From: Adiantum capillus-veneris
Taxonomy: Eukaryota; Streptophyta; Polypodiopsida; Polypodiales; Pteridaceae
Direction: 5' to 3'
Assembly: GCA_014529385.2 (NCBI GenBank)
Contig: CM043958.1
Coordinates: forward strand, 80,504,025-80,568,024
Length of the DNA: 64,000 nt
Shown here in pieces: positions 32,680-42,687 of this stretch; position 1 is the first letter of the stretch; every line of letters begins with the position of its first letter. The notes beneath the pieces are model-generated. The model was not told the DNA's origin, searched no databases, and saw only the letters and a program-made list of their open reading frames with translations. A program made the translations under genes and the position numbers.

Positions 32680-34610
32680 CTATTCTCTGTTTCCCCCCCC
32701 CCCCCCCCCCCCCCGCTCACTTGAGTTGTCTGAACACTCATTATCTGCATCATTATTTACTTCTAGATGTTCAGAGGAGTTATAAAACTCTTCTCTTTCC
32801 GGTGGTTCTATCGTCTCATCTCCTCCTGGTATAATGCTTACCATGTAGTAGGGTAGCACATCATAGCTATCCTTATCGCAAAATTTTGTTGTTGGACTAT
32901 CTGTAATGGTACATACATCCAATGTTGCTAGTATGTGTTCCCATTCTAGAGGTTCCAAGGCATCTTCAGGGAAAGGTTCCGGAATATACTCCTTGTCCTT
33001 AATCGCTCTTTCTAAGATGCATTCCTCCCTTCTTAAGCTTCCACAATGTGAAGCTCCGCACATCCATAGCTCTTTTTATTGCCCTAACCATGCTGGGAGT
33101 TCCGATCCTACTACTGTAGCTGAATCAAACTCTTCCACAGGTGTTTGGTTCACATCCTTGTAACTATGGTCTTTTAGGTGTATTTTAGTTGTTGTCTTGC
33201 CATGTCTGAGGTATATGTGATCGTAACCCCAATCTTGGACCATCTTTAATTGTCGCATGAATGGTCTTCCCAAGATGATATCATAATTGTTCTTTTTGTC
33301 AAAATCGACTATTGCAAATGTATGCTCATACTCGATTCCACACGAAGTGACTAAGAGTCCTAGAGGCTTCTCCATGAACCCATCTGTCGATTGCAATTTC
33401 ATTTTGGTAGCTCTTAAAGCTGGTTTTTCCCATTTTTCCAGATTTCCTTGGTGGCGATAGCAACTCCCGCTCCACTGTCAAGAATAGCTTTGGAAACTAC
33501 TCCTTGGAATTCTACTGGTAGCATGGTGTTTCCATCTTCTCCCTCGCAATACTCTCCAACCTTGTTTAATGGTACTGGCCTAGTGTTTAGTTGAGGCCTG
33601 TCCAATTCTCTGATCCCTTCCTGAAGCTTCGAGATTGGGTCCTTTACTCCAAATTCTTTTAGGCATTTACCTACTGTGGTCCACATGTTTGGTCGTAACC
33701 TTGGTCGTAACCTTAGGAGTTCGGCTAATGTGATTGTGCATGCCACCGGGGTGGACAATAACTCAATCAATCCTTGTGAATCCATCACTTTGTTAGAAGA
33801 AAGTCTTTGAGATGGGATTGCTCTCACTTCAGACTTGGCTTCATACTCTCCTAGGTAAGAGGGTAAAGTTTTCAGCGAGTCTGGTTGGCTGTGACCCGAA
33901 CTAATTGATCCCTGGTCTCCCCCTTGTGAATGTATCTCAAAGTTCATTTGTGACCTTGCCTCAAATTCTTCAATACGAGGTAGGATCACATTCTTCTCTT
34001 TTCTCATGCTATTCATGTGGTTACTCATCCTGTTAGCCTCGTTGGCCTCACGGATTTGCTTCCACAGATCATCTAGACCGTTACAGTCCTTACCCATTTC
34101 TGTCAATGTTTTAGGCTGGAACCCGTCACTTGCCTCATTTGTTGTATTTGGCACTATGATAGGCTCTCCTCTGGACTCATAAGTATTCGTGAGTCTTTCC
34201 TTCGTTTCTACTTGTTTCTCTAAAGTTGGTTGGATAGGGGTTGGAACTAGTACTTCATGCCAATTTGCAGGTTTACTCAGCGGGTCTTCCATCAATGATT
34301 GAGTTGTTTCAATCATCTTTGTACACATTTCCAACCTTTGTTTTTCTATTTCAGCATATGGATAAGTCATCCACCTTTGCTCCTGGGTTAGGTTCTTTTT
34401 GAGTCTGGTTTCATAAGCTTTTAGAAGTGCATCCAACTGCTCATTTACCTTGTCTGCCAGTACAGATCCTCCTGATCCTGCACTTTTGGGCTCTGCTATT
34501 TCGTTGGGTGCTATGGTGGCTGTGGTGTGTGAGCTTAAGCTAGCTAGAGCCTCTAACCGCTCTAATCTATCCTTTGTATGTTTTAACTCCTCGGATAGAG
34601 CTGTTTACTC
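32680..34610 (-). pseudogene. Linker and first protease of the Tat-like element
   Basis: The frame from 34436 begins a Glu/Gln-rich linker that is in frame with gag across two stops (TGA, TAA near 34605-34615). It ends with LPVEFQGVVSKAILDSGAGVAI, the first retropepsin with its DSG motif. After a frameshift at about 33410 the frame from 33402 continues the protease (FAIVDFDKKNNYDIILGRPFMRQL). An acidic linker (33063 to 32680) follows up to the poly(C) tract. This protease occupies the usual gag-PR-RT position and would cleave the polyprotein. Confidence 0.85.
32693..32714. repeat. 22-bp poly(C) tract inside pol
   Basis: Twenty-two consecutive C (G on the coding strand), encoding poly-Gly (SERGGGGGGG). 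The reading frame differs on the two sides, so the tract is a likely frameshift point. Its exact length is also prone to sequencing error. Confidence 0.95.
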
Positions 34611-36479
34611 TCATTCTTTCCTGGCTTTCATTCGCGCCTTTCTAGATTTCCAAGTGCTTCTTTGATTTTTTGTTTCTGAACTTTGAGCATCGGTTTTTGG
34701 CTCTTCAATTATGGATTCGTTCGTCATTCTTTGAGCTTGGGCTCGTGTCACCGCATGAAAAGGTATGATTGTTTCATTTTCTGACCCTCCACTGGAAGGT
34801 ACTGTTTCTAGCATGTTCAAAGTGGTTTTTGCTCCTTTGCTCGGGTTTTTAGGGCAATCATGAATCAAATGAGTAACTCCACACTCGGTGTAATGTGCGT
34901 TGACTCTAATGATTTCATCATGAGGACAGTCTCTTAGCCAATGGTCTCCACCACACTTGTAGCAGGGTCCCTTGGGTTTTTGAGGTGCTCCTTGAGCTCC
35001 CCTTTGTTGGTATGCATGTCTCTGTCCACCCATGCTTCCATTGGCTATGAACAAAAATGTTCGTTCATCTAAGCTATATCTTCCTTCTCTTGTTGCCTGT
35101 GCAGCTGTTGGTGGTCCTGTACTTCCTAGCATGCTCCATGGTTCTGGTATTGAGGGTTCTTCCGGTGGATAATAGACAGATTTTTCCGCATATCCATTGG
35201 GATCTTCATAATATGCATGCATAGGCACCAAAGCCTTCTCCTCTGATTTGGTTACGGTTGGTGTGTATCTTATACCGACTGGTCGTAATCTTGGTAGGGG
35301 TGGTTGTTGCCCCAACACCGGTTGTGGTCTTTCTACACCTACAGGTCCTGGTAGGTTGCCTGCTTGATACCTAGGCATCGGTGGAACTTGAGGAGAAGCT
35401 ACCTGAGCTTGGGGAGCGTAAGGTATCTCTCTCACATATCCCTTGTTATAATAACATTCCTCTGTCCCATGGTTTATCCATTTTTGTTCAATAGCACACC
35501 ACTTGGGCTGTTTAGCCTGGCGTTTGGCGTACAAGTTAATGTTTTTTAGCACTTCATCTACAAGCAGCTCTTGGTTTACAACTACTTCTCCTTTCGGTGC
35601 TGTCTTAGAAGACTTGCTTCCACTTTGTTGTGAAGATGAATTGTCGTCAAGGTCCTTGAACTCTCCCTCTGTATAGACCGCACAATTGTCCACAAGGTAA
35701 AGAGCCTCCTTGGTCAACTCATTCAACGTCGTGCTCCTCTTCATATGTAAGTCTTTTTGGAGATCTGCATTCCTTAGTCCTTGGATGAATATAAGCAGAA
35801 GTCTGGACTGAGTTGGCAGTTCTTCCACATGACAAAACTTAACATATCTTCTTAGTCTTAGGACTGCTTTTCGTACAGATTTCCCATCTTTCTGTTTGAA
35901 TTTATGGATTTGTGAGACGGTATTATGAGCTATCCCCCTTTGTGAGAATTCCTCGATAAACTCGTCAAACACTTCCTCCATAGACTCAAAGTCTCTACGC
36001 TCTAAAAAGTCAAACCAAGTAGCAGCGTCATCCTCTAGGGTTAGTCCAAACCCTGCAAATTGGGTAGGGAAGTCTAACACCTCTTCAGCTCTAATTACGC
36101 GCACAAAGGCTGCTACATTATCTCTTGGATCTCTGTTTCCTGTGTATTTCTTGTTTACCCATTTTTGCAATTGAGAAGGTCTAATTCTACGATGGTCTAC
36201 AAACCTCATCATTGGATCTCCACGTCCTAATCGATATACCTCCTCAGGTCTTCTGTAAAAGGCTGGTTCCTCTCCCAGTGGTGCTCCTAAGCTATAATTT
36301 CTAACAGTTCTTGCCAGAGATGGTTCATCTCTTCGAACTCGTTCTATGGGTGGTCCTCCAGGCTCTGTTGACCCTTGAGTCTTTGGATTACTCTCTCCTT
36401 GATACCTAGAATAGAGTGGTGGTTCTTGCCTTAGCCCTCGTGCAGCTTGATAACCATCTCGGTTGCGGTCTTGTTCCAA
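34611..36479 (-). CDS. Gag of the Tat-like element
   Basis: A 622-codon open frame. Residues ~100-270 carry the retrotransposon gag core (NKKYTGNRDPRDNVAAFVRV, ATWFDFLERRDFESMEEVFD, LLIFIQGLRNADLQKDL). Near residue 510 is a knuckle CYKCGGDHWLRDC, with C-x2-C-x3-H-x4-C spacing, one residue shorter than the common form. A second, degenerate knuckle (ECGVTHLIHDC) lacks its first Cys. The frame is continuous with the upstream 324-codon ORF across one TGA (36492) and with the downstream linker across two stops. Gag forms the particle and binds RNA. Structurally this is the best preserved part of the element. Confidence 0.88.
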   Translation of the reverse strand: MEQDRNRDGYQAARGLRQEPPLYSRYQGESNPKTQGSTEPGGPPIERVRRDEPSLARTVRNYSLGAPLGEEPAFYRRPEEVYRLGRGDPMMRFVDHRRIRPSQLQKWVNKKYTGNRDPRDNVAAFVRVIRAEEVLDFPTQFAGFGLTLEDDAATWFDFLERRDFESMEEVFDEFIEEFSQRGIAHNTVSQIHKFKQKDGKSVRKAVLRLRRYVKFCHVEELPTQSRLLLIFIQGLRNADLQKDLHMKRSTTLNELTKEALYLVDNCAVYTEGEFKDLDDNSSSQQSGSKSSKTAPKGEVVVNQELLVDEVLKNINLYAKRQAKQPKWCAIEQKWINHGTEECYYNKGYVREIPYAPQAQVASPQVPPMPRYQAGNLPGPVGVERPQPVLGQQPPLPRLRPVGIRYTPTVTKSEEKALVPMHAYYEDPNGYAEKSVYYPPEEPSIPEPWSMLGSTGPPTAAQATREGRYSLDERTFLFIANGSMGGQRHAYQQRGAQGAPQKPKGPCYKCGGDHWLRDCPHDEIIRVNAHYTECGVTHLIHDCPKNPSKGAKTTLNMLETVPSSGGSENETIIPFHAVTRAQAQRMTNESIIEEPKTDAQSSETKNQRSTWKSRKARMKARKE

Positions 36480-36491
36480 TTTTGCACTCTG

Positions 36492-37466
36492 TCAAAGCCA
36501 TGCCTGCAATGATGGTTGAGTTGCTGGTTGGTTTTGATTGTTGAACGTCTGCGGTCGGGTAGAATGTGAGGTAGCGTTATAATCTTTTGAAAAGGGATTC
36601 GTCGATTTGCTAGGGGTGTAGGTGGCTCTTGGCACTTCATCTGGGGCATATGTTGATGCTCCTGGAACCGTCGCCTTTTCTACCTCCTCTGGAAGAATAC
36701 GTTGGTATTCTCGCCCGTATCTATCAACAAAAACTATACCCTTCCCCATAGCAGTTTCATAAGAGAATAAGTAAAGAACCTTGTCCTTGCTTAACTCGTT
36801 TAAGTATGGTTCTTTGCAGCGAAAGTAAGCGACTATTCCCTCACTCTCATGCTTATAGATTCCCACATTCTCATTATTAGTTGAAACCCTGGTTGTTTTC
36901 TTATTATACATAAAAATTGCTCCAGGTCGATCAATGTTTGGTGGTGGTTCTTGAGTTTTTGAAACAGTTTTCCTTTTCGCCACGTTATCTCCATATCTGT
37001 TGTAATCTTCAGGGTTACTGACTATCAGATAGTGGTTCCCATTTTCGTTTCGGAATCTATCTCCATCATCATAGACTCGAATTATCTCCAATCTTTGAGC
37101 TAGCCTTTCTTCAATACAAATGCGCTTGCTTCCTCGATAGTCAGAATAGACTAGGGATCCCCTTGAGTTTTTTCCCTCTAAGAAGATCACAGTGAGCTTG
37201 GAATCATTCAAAGGATTTAGGGAGGTGCTTCCTCCTAGCATTGGTCCGTCATAGGTGAAACCTCCTGGCTGTTGACTACCCATCTTGAAGAAAGATTTGT
37301 CTAACGAAGTGTCAGTATCACTACCTTCCTCAATAATCGGTGCTAGTGGATCTAGCCTTGCCTGAGTTACACTCTCCTCGGTGGACACTAAGCTACCTTG
37401 GTCACCTGCCACCTTCTGGTCTCTAAAAATGTATTTTCCTGATCTTACATTCATCAAACTTATCAA
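36492..37466 (-). CDS. ORF upstream of and in frame with gag (Tat-like element)
   Basis: A 324-codon frame ending at a TGA only 12 bp before the gag ATG and in the same frame, so it probably was a gag N-terminal extension rather than a separate gene. No motif was recognised. Visible parts are an acidic N-terminal segment (IIEEGSDTDTSLD), a central globular-looking region (RICIEERLAQRLEIIRVYDD, GIVFVDRYGREYQRILPEE) and a Thr/Pro/Asn-rich tail. Ogre-type elements carry an extra ORF before gag, which is a possible parallel by position only. Confidence 0.6.
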   Translation of the reverse strand: MISLMNVRSGKYIFRDQKVAGDQGSLVSTEESVTQARLDPLAPIIEEGSDTDTSLDKSFFKMGSQQPGGFTYDGPMLGGSTSLNPLNDSKLTVIFLEGKNSRGSLVYSDYRGSKRICIEERLAQRLEIIRVYDDGDRFRNENGNHYLIVSNPEDYNRYGDNVAKRKTVSKTQEPPPNIDRPGAIFMYNKKTTRVSTNNENVGIYKHESEGIVAYFRCKEPYLNELSKDKVLYLFSYETAMGKGIVFVDRYGREYQRILPEEVEKATVPGASTYAPDEVPRATYTPSKSTNPFSKDYNATSHSTRPQTFNNQNQPATQPSLQAWL

Positions 37467-37861
37467 TGCAATTTACCACAAATCCAACCACTCACCTGGC
37501 ACAACTTCTTGCTTTGCTGCTGAATATAGCTGTACACAAGCATTTTAATTTCAGCAATCGAATCAAAGCATTTATCTACTAGAGGTTATCTTAGTAATGA
37601 TTGGTATAATTAGAGAGTTAATCTCAACCACTACTGTATTTTATACACTGTTGATGTTCTGGATTAGGTATGCTAATCTGGAACTGTACTCCCCTCGGAT
37701 GTTGATCAATTTACGTGAAAAAGTCTGAATTCAGTCTTTGCTCTGTCAAATGGACAAACAAAGTCCAAATTCACTTCTGAAAGAAGTTCTGGAACCCTTA
37801 AGCCAAATGGAATCTCACTATCTAAGCCCAGTCAAATTTTCTCTTCAGTAGGCCCCGTAGT

Positions 37862-37885
37862 AGACATCCTACACGTAGGATGTCT
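37862..37885. repeat. 24-bp palindrome, copy 4
   Basis: Same palindrome with one central mismatch (TACACGTA for TACGCGTA). Confidence 0.95.
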
Positions 37886-38138
37886 CGTGCTTTGTTTTGC
37901 CTGTATTTTTGCACTATGGATTCCCCTTGATGTGCTGAGTCCACAACTGTTTTTACTTTTTGATTTGGACACCTATAAGTTGGTCAACGGATCAGAAATC
38001 TATTCCGACAGCCTGTTTGCTGATCTAGATCACTCTTATCAACTCCAATTTGGACCAAAATTGACTAGAAGGCTTGCCTCAGGCTATACAACACCTTGCT
38101 ATTCCCATAGTCAGTTTCTGGCCTCAATTTCTTGCTTT

Positions 38139-38162
38139 AGACATCCTACAAGTAGGATGTCT
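38139..38162. repeat. 24-bp palindrome, copy 5
   Basis: Arms AGACATCCTAC and GTAGGATGTCT intact around a central AA. Starts 277 bp after copy 4. The following 'tttttcatcagaatggc' matches the context of copy 1. Confidence 0.95.
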
Positions 38163-38263
38163 TTTTCATCAGAATGGCTTCAAATTCAAAACACAGGCTC
38201 CCCTTGAGTTGCTGATCACTTTGGTATGCTCAAATCTGGATTTGGAGTGTAAAATCACAAAGA

Positions 38264-38287
38264 AGACATCCTATGCGTAGGATGTCT
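38264..38287. repeat. 24-bp palindrome, copy 6
   Basis: One mismatch near the centre (TATGCGTA). Starts 125 bp after copy 5, the only copy out of register. Confidence 0.95.
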
Positions 38288-38707
38288 TTTTGGTCTGTTT
38301 GACCCCAAACTTGACCCACAACTTTCCCTTGATGTCAGCAACCCAGTGGTATGCTTAGATTTTGGTTTGGATTTCAAAAGTCCCCAATTTTAGCTGTTCT
38401 TGCCTTTTTCGGTCAAAAGTACGAAAGTCAGCTTAGAACCCAATTTTCTCACCCAAATGAGATGAAACCCCTCTCAGTCACTCAATATATCATGCAGATC
38501 ATGCTCATACAACCATCATATGGTTTTGGTCTTAAAATAATGCTTTGGCACAATTTGGGTAGGATGTCTGGCAATTTAATTCTATCTGGCCTTATCCTGT
38601 CAAGATATGGTCAAATTTCCACTTTCCAGTTGAAAATAGGGTAAACTCCACCTTCTGAACACACTGGTCAACTCAAAATCCCAAAAATTCCCACCAAATT
38701 AGCCTGT

Positions 38708-38731
38708 AGACATCCTACGCGTAGGATGTCT
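38708..38731. repeat. 24-bp palindrome, copy 7
   Basis: Perfect copy. Starts 569 bp after copy 5, that is two units of about 284 bp. Confidence 0.95.
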
Positions 38732-39251
38732 TCTGGCTTGAAATTAATTTTTTTTCCTGACAGAAATGCTCTTGATGCTCTGCAGCTCTATCAGAAACAC
38801 TCACAGTAACTTTTGGACTTCACTTCAGCTTTCAAACACACTTTTGCGTCTTTTACAAACTTGTGATGAATTTACCAAGCAAGTATACATGCATGAAGTG
38901 CTCTAGATCCTAAATCATGATGTCCTACTTACTCTACTCCTACTCATCATGTGAAATGGTGATAATGGTGTTTTGGTTGTTTTCTGGCCTCTCCGGACTC
39001 TCAAGCTCTCCTCTCACCGCTTCTACCACTCAAACACCTACTCAAGAACTCAACTAATACCTAAAACTATCTCAGTCTACCTAAATCTACCTAAGTCGAA
39101 GGATCTAGGCCTGACACACGCTTCCTAGACTCACTCTAAGACCTAGAGAGTCCTCCACCCTCTGATCCTATCTAAATGAAAAACGAGACTCTTGGCAAGC
39201 CAAAAATCCCTATCCTCAAGGACTAGTCTCGGTCACCTACCTAAGGTTTTT

Positions 39252-39270
39252 GTCCCCGACAACGGCGCCA
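39252..39270 (-). promoter_or_regulatory. Primer-binding site, Asp tRNA
   Basis: The minus strand reads TGGCGCCGTTGTCGGGGAC, matching the complement of the plant Asp-tRNA 3' end except for one or two bases. It lies one base from the TG boundary at 39272, marking the inner edge of a 5' LTR. Confidence 0.88.
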
Positions 39271-39271
39271 A

Positions 39272-39544
39272 TGTTTGACGGATACGCCGCGACGGACGTC
39301 AGCACAAAGAGAACTCATCTAACAAGATTTGTCAGCTAAGGACGAAGCTCGACCCGCAGGCGCGTGGAAGCAAGCATAAGGTGTCAACCTACACTCGACC
39401 GACTCCTAACTAATTCCTACAGAGGTATCTATCCAATGTCTAAGTCACAGCCTTCAAGAGTGCATAAGAGAAAACTTCCTACAACACTTTCTAGAGCTGA
39501 ACATCCATCAATCAATCTCGAAACACCACAGAACTTGAAGGAGA
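39272..39544 (-). repeat. 3' part of the Tat-like 5' LTR
   Basis: Starts 'tgtttgacgg' next to the Asp primer-binding site and continues at least to the copia derivative at 39545. The rest may lie right of 41377. I found no second copy of this sequence in the window. Confidence 0.6.
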
Positions 39545-39629
39545 TGTTAGAAAATAAGACGTAGCTAAATAAATTTTTGAGTAGATTACTTAATGGAGAG
39601 AGATAGATTTCACACACAAGAGATTATAG

Positions 39630-39700
<71 letters not shown>

Positions 39701-39735
39701 CACGATATACGTGGTTCACCCAATGTGGGCTACGT
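39545..39735 (-). repeat. Truncated 3' LTR of the copia derivative
   Basis: Matches 40563-40735 apart from a longer GA tract and one 'gt' interruption. Ends at the deletion junction with gag. Confidence 0.9.
39633..39696. repeat. (AG)n microsatellite in the truncated LTR
   Basis: About 32 AG units. The equivalent tract in the other LTR has about 24. Confidence 0.95.
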
Positions 39736-40498
39736 CCTTCTTGGACCAGCAATCCTTCTTGACATGGCCCTTCTTGCCACAGTTCCAACATTCAAGAACT
39801 GACTTTGTGCATGACTTGCTCCGTCTTGAGCGATCACGACCCTTTTGGTTTTTAAACCTCTCCTCAGGCCTTCCTCTTGTTTCCACTAATAGTGCAGCAC
39901 TTGATGATTCCCCTGTGCTTCTCCTTTGTATTTCCTCGCTTAGGAGAACACCCACAACATCATCAAACTTAAGAGTATTTGTGCCAGAGATAGAATTACT
40001 TACAGCCATCACAAGGCTGTCCCAACTATCCGGTAGAGATGATAGTATAAGGAGAGCTCGCACTTCGTCATCGAAATTGATTTTCACTGATCGAAGTTGA
40101 CTTATGTTTGTGTTAAAGTCATTTAGGTGTTCTGCAACTGAACCATTCTCTGCCATCTTTAGATTGAATAAGCGCTTCATAAGAAATACCTTATTGGATG
40201 CCGATGGTTTCTCGTAGAAGTCATCAAGTGACTTCATCAAGTCCTCCGTGGTCTTCATCTCCGAAACATTGAAGGACACCGTTGACTCCAAGCTTAACCG
40301 GATTGTTCCCAGTGCCTTTCGATCAAGGACAATCCATGCTTCATTTGCCATTGTTGCGGGCTTCTTCACAAGACCGCCTAGTGGCAAATAGAGGTCCTTC
40401 TGGTAGAGATAGTTTTCAATCTGCATCTTCCAATGTTGGTAGTTTTTGCCGTTGAGCTTCTCAATCTTGAGCTTCCCTTCCTCCGCCATAACTCCCAC
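39716..40498 (-). CDS. Copia gag, C-terminus fused to LTR sequence
   Basis: 260 codons. After the start MGVMAEEGKLKIEKLNGKNY it shows the copia gag blocks (HWKMQIENYLYQKDLYLPL, ETRGRPEERFKNQKG, LLILSSLPDSWDSL) and a complete C-x2-C-x4-H-x4-C zinc knuckle (CWNCGKKGHVKKDC). Directly after WSKKD the frame passes into LTR-derived sequence and stops six codons later. The deletion thus created a complete gag with its own stop and no pol. Gag-only derivatives can sometimes be packaged by related elements; that is inference here. Confidence 0.88.
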   Translation of the reverse strand: MGVMAEEGKLKIEKLNGKNYQHWKMQIENYLYQKDLYLPLGGLVKKPATMANEAWIVLDRKALGTIRLSLESTVSFNVSEMKTTEDLMKSLDDFYEKPSASNKVFLMKRLFNLKMAENGSVAEHLNDFNTNISQLRSVKINFDDEVRALLILSSLPDSWDSLVMAVSNSISGTNTLKFDDVVGVLLSEEIQRRSTGESSSAALLVETRGRPEERFKNQKGRDRSRRSKSCTKSVLECWNCGKKGHVKKDCWSKKDVAHIG

Positions 40499-40548
40499 TC
40501 AATTCAAGGAATCCTTTCCTTGAGATAATTTAGCTACGAGCAAACCTT

Positions 40549-40560
40549 GCTCTGATACCA
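40549..40560 (-). promoter_or_regulatory. Primer-binding site, initiator-Met tRNA
   Basis: Plus strand GCTCTGATACCA, the exact complement of TGGTATCAGAGC, two bases from the LTR at 40563. Confidence 0.93.
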
Positions 40561-40562
40561 GT

Positions 40563-40642
40563 TGTTAGAAAATAAGACGTAGCTAAATAAATTTTTGAGT
40601 AGATTACTTAATGGAGAGAGATAGATTTCACACACAAGAGAT

Positions 40643-40697
<55 letters not shown>

Positions 40698-41377
40698 CAC
40701 GATATACGTGGTTCACCCAATGTGGGCTACGTCCACGGGAAAACAACCACTCAATGGCTTTAGCACTTCAAAAGAAGAAGTAGTTTACAAAGGGATTAAA
40801 CCCTTGATAGAGCTCCCGCCTTGCTTCACTCTCACCACCTCACACTCACCTTGTTGCATCAACTTCACACTATGAAATGTGTGTAGAAATGGCCTCCTTT
40901 TATAGGCCAAAAGGGCTGTCCTCTCTTATGAGAGACAGCCATGTGTAGCCGCCCTTGTGCGAATAAGTCCAAATCGGACCCTCCAATCCGCCCATGTGTG
41001 GCCTCCCTTGAGAAGACAAGTCCGCTTTTGAATTCGGCCACCGGCCATTGAATTCGGCCACCGGCCACCGGCCATTGACTTCCGACCACCGGCCACCGGC
41101 CATTGACTTTCGACCACCGGCCATCGGCCATTGACTACCGGCCATCGGCCAACCGACTGGTTGTTTTCCGACCACTTTCCGGCCGTCGTCCGGCCATAAT
41201 ATCCCGGCAAAAGTTGCCCCTGATTCTTGTCCATGAAAATTTTGGTTTCTGGTGAGTGATTTTCCTTCACGCACGATGGCTTCTCCTCATAATGGGGGCC
41301 TTACAAATGTGCGCTTTTACAACAGAAAATTACAAGGGTAAATCAGGCTCCATACTTAATAGGAGACCCTACTAACA
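40563..41377 (-). repeat. 5' LTR of the copia derivative
   Basis: About 815 bp, TGTTAG...CTAACA. Contains an AG microsatellite (40645-40693) and a GGCCACCGGCCATTGA minisatellite (about 41031-41160). Confidence 0.85.
41031..41160. repeat. GC-rich minisatellite in the LTR
   Basis: Four to five degenerate units containing CACCGGCCATTGA, alternating with GAATTCGG or GACTTCCGAC. It is open in all three minus frames, which creates spurious Trp/Pro-rich ORFs. Confidence 0.85.
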
Positions 41378-42687
41378 CCAAAAGGTCGCTCTCCCTAATG
41401 TCTATGAACCAAAACCCCAACCCAAAACACCTGGTGCAAAATCACGTAGGGTGTCTAGCCAAAATTTGTAGGTCTTCGTTTTCGAAATCTAAAGTGCCTA
41501 ATGTGTAGCTCTACTCAATGTGAACGAGTGGATATGTTGCAATGCAAAATCGGACAACGTATGCTCACCGAATCACCAGATGAAGCTCGTAGATGGAGCT
41601 CGCAAAATCGGACCGTACGCGCGCAATGTAGGTATCGGCGTGTAGCTTTCGTCGGGGGCAACACACTGCACTTCTCCGCACTCGATTCCGACCATCTGTG
41701 CACACATAGCGTCAAGATGAAGCTCACACTCTCTCTCTCGTACATAGTAGGCTCCTTCATAGACTTCAAACTTTTAAAAGAAAATGACAAAAGGTCTTTC
41801 ATTAAGGTCAAAAAGTGGTATAAATACCTTACAATTCTCAAACCCTAAAGTTCCAAATCAACCATCTACTCAATTTAACTATCAAAACTGGGATACAATC
41901 TGGAAACTTCTGTAAGCCCCAATATTTACAAGGTGAAATGTTGAGTTTTCTCAATAAATAAATAATTACAAAAAATGATAATCTGCCGAGAAGTCAGTTT
42001 CCGTAGGGTGTGTCCATGTGAGGTCCCCACCCCGCCATATCAAACAACGGATCTTATGGTGAACCTGGTGGCCACTAGATCTATAGCGGAAGCAAACAAA
42101 GTGGTTCAGGGTTCAGCTAGCGGACGATCTCTCATCACAAAGTGAGTCGAGCTCGAGCCTACTAGCAATGCGATCTAGCTCCACCTCGCACGGGAAGCGT
42201 ACTTAAACTATCTAGCGATCCTGAGATCCACCTTCCAAGAGGAGAGAAACCCCGAGTGCCTTTTTCCCCATGTTTGAGAGGCATGTACTCTCGAGATTTC
42301 ACCGCTCTAGGGGCAATGAGTATTACTAATATCGAATTGAACACTATGGGGACAGAAAGTTCCCGACCAATCGGGACCACCCATCTCATAGGCATTGGCA
42401 ACCTGAGCCAAGCCCCCACTTTCCACCCCCACACTCACACTTCCTTGTGTGACCTAATTACTACCACAATGATTGTTCAACATAAACATTCCTTGATTAA
42501 TTCCGAATCACATTGTTCGTTAAGACAGCCCTTCAACCAGTATTGCAAACAACACCAAGACAGTATTCTAGTAAAAATTCTACTCAAACTTATTCATTAA
42601 AATTCCAATGTTCTGGAGGTACAACATCCCCCCTCCAACGAGAGTTTACTCCTCTCGTTGTCGCCTAGCTGCCCATACAACTAGGTA

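Larger units (their letters stand above)
37467..39251 (-). other. Leader of the Tat-like element with palindromes
   Basis: About 1.8 kb of non-coding sequence between primer-binding site and first ORF. It holds four palindromes and diverged shared blocks (ccccttgagttgctgatcac, tcccttgatgtcagcaaccc, gatttggac), indicating a decayed tandem repeat with a unit of about 284 bp. Confidence 0.6.
27570..39270 (-). mobile_element. Degraded Tat/Athila-like Ty3/gypsy element
   Basis: On the minus strand the order is: Asp-tRNA primer-binding site (39252-39270), 1.8-kb leader with palindromes, gag N-terminal ORF, gag with knuckles, linker, protease, RT, RNase H, integrase, and an extra retropepsin-like ORF. 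RT contains FAWSYKDLKGVDPS, MPFGLTNTPATFQRLM and YMDDLCVHS. There is no chromodomain. Integrase after RNase H defines the Ty3/gypsy order, and the RT and Asp-tRNA site favour the Tat/Athila side. Frameshifts near 33410, 31285 and 30400 and several stops make it dead. LTR boundaries are uncertain. Confidence 0.85.
39545..41377 (-). mobile_element. Copia deletion derivative (gag only)
   Basis: The right (5') LTR is complete at 40563-41377 with termini TGTTAG/CTAACA. The initiator-Met primer-binding site (GCTCTGATACCA on the plus strand) is at 40549-40560, gag is at 39716-40498, and only the last ~190 bp of the 3' LTR remain (39545-39735). Protease, integrase, RT, RNase H and the 5' part of the 3' LTR were removed by a deletion joining gag to the LTR at 'ggacg'. 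The 5-bp flanks do not match, so no target duplication is visible. Confidence 0.88.

Noticed and set aside
19852-38731. CRISPR array
   Set aside because: The palindromic repeats are ~284 bp apart in eukaryotic retroelement DNA, with no uniform spacers and no cas genes.
40865-41274. Three overlapping Trp/Pro/Gly-rich minus-strand ORFs
   Set aside because: All three frames are open because of the GGCCACCGGCCATTGA minisatellite inside an LTR.
39545-41377. Target-site duplication of the copia derivative
   Set aside because: The flanks 'aaggaga' and 'ccaaaagg' do not match; the outer sequence may be rearranged.
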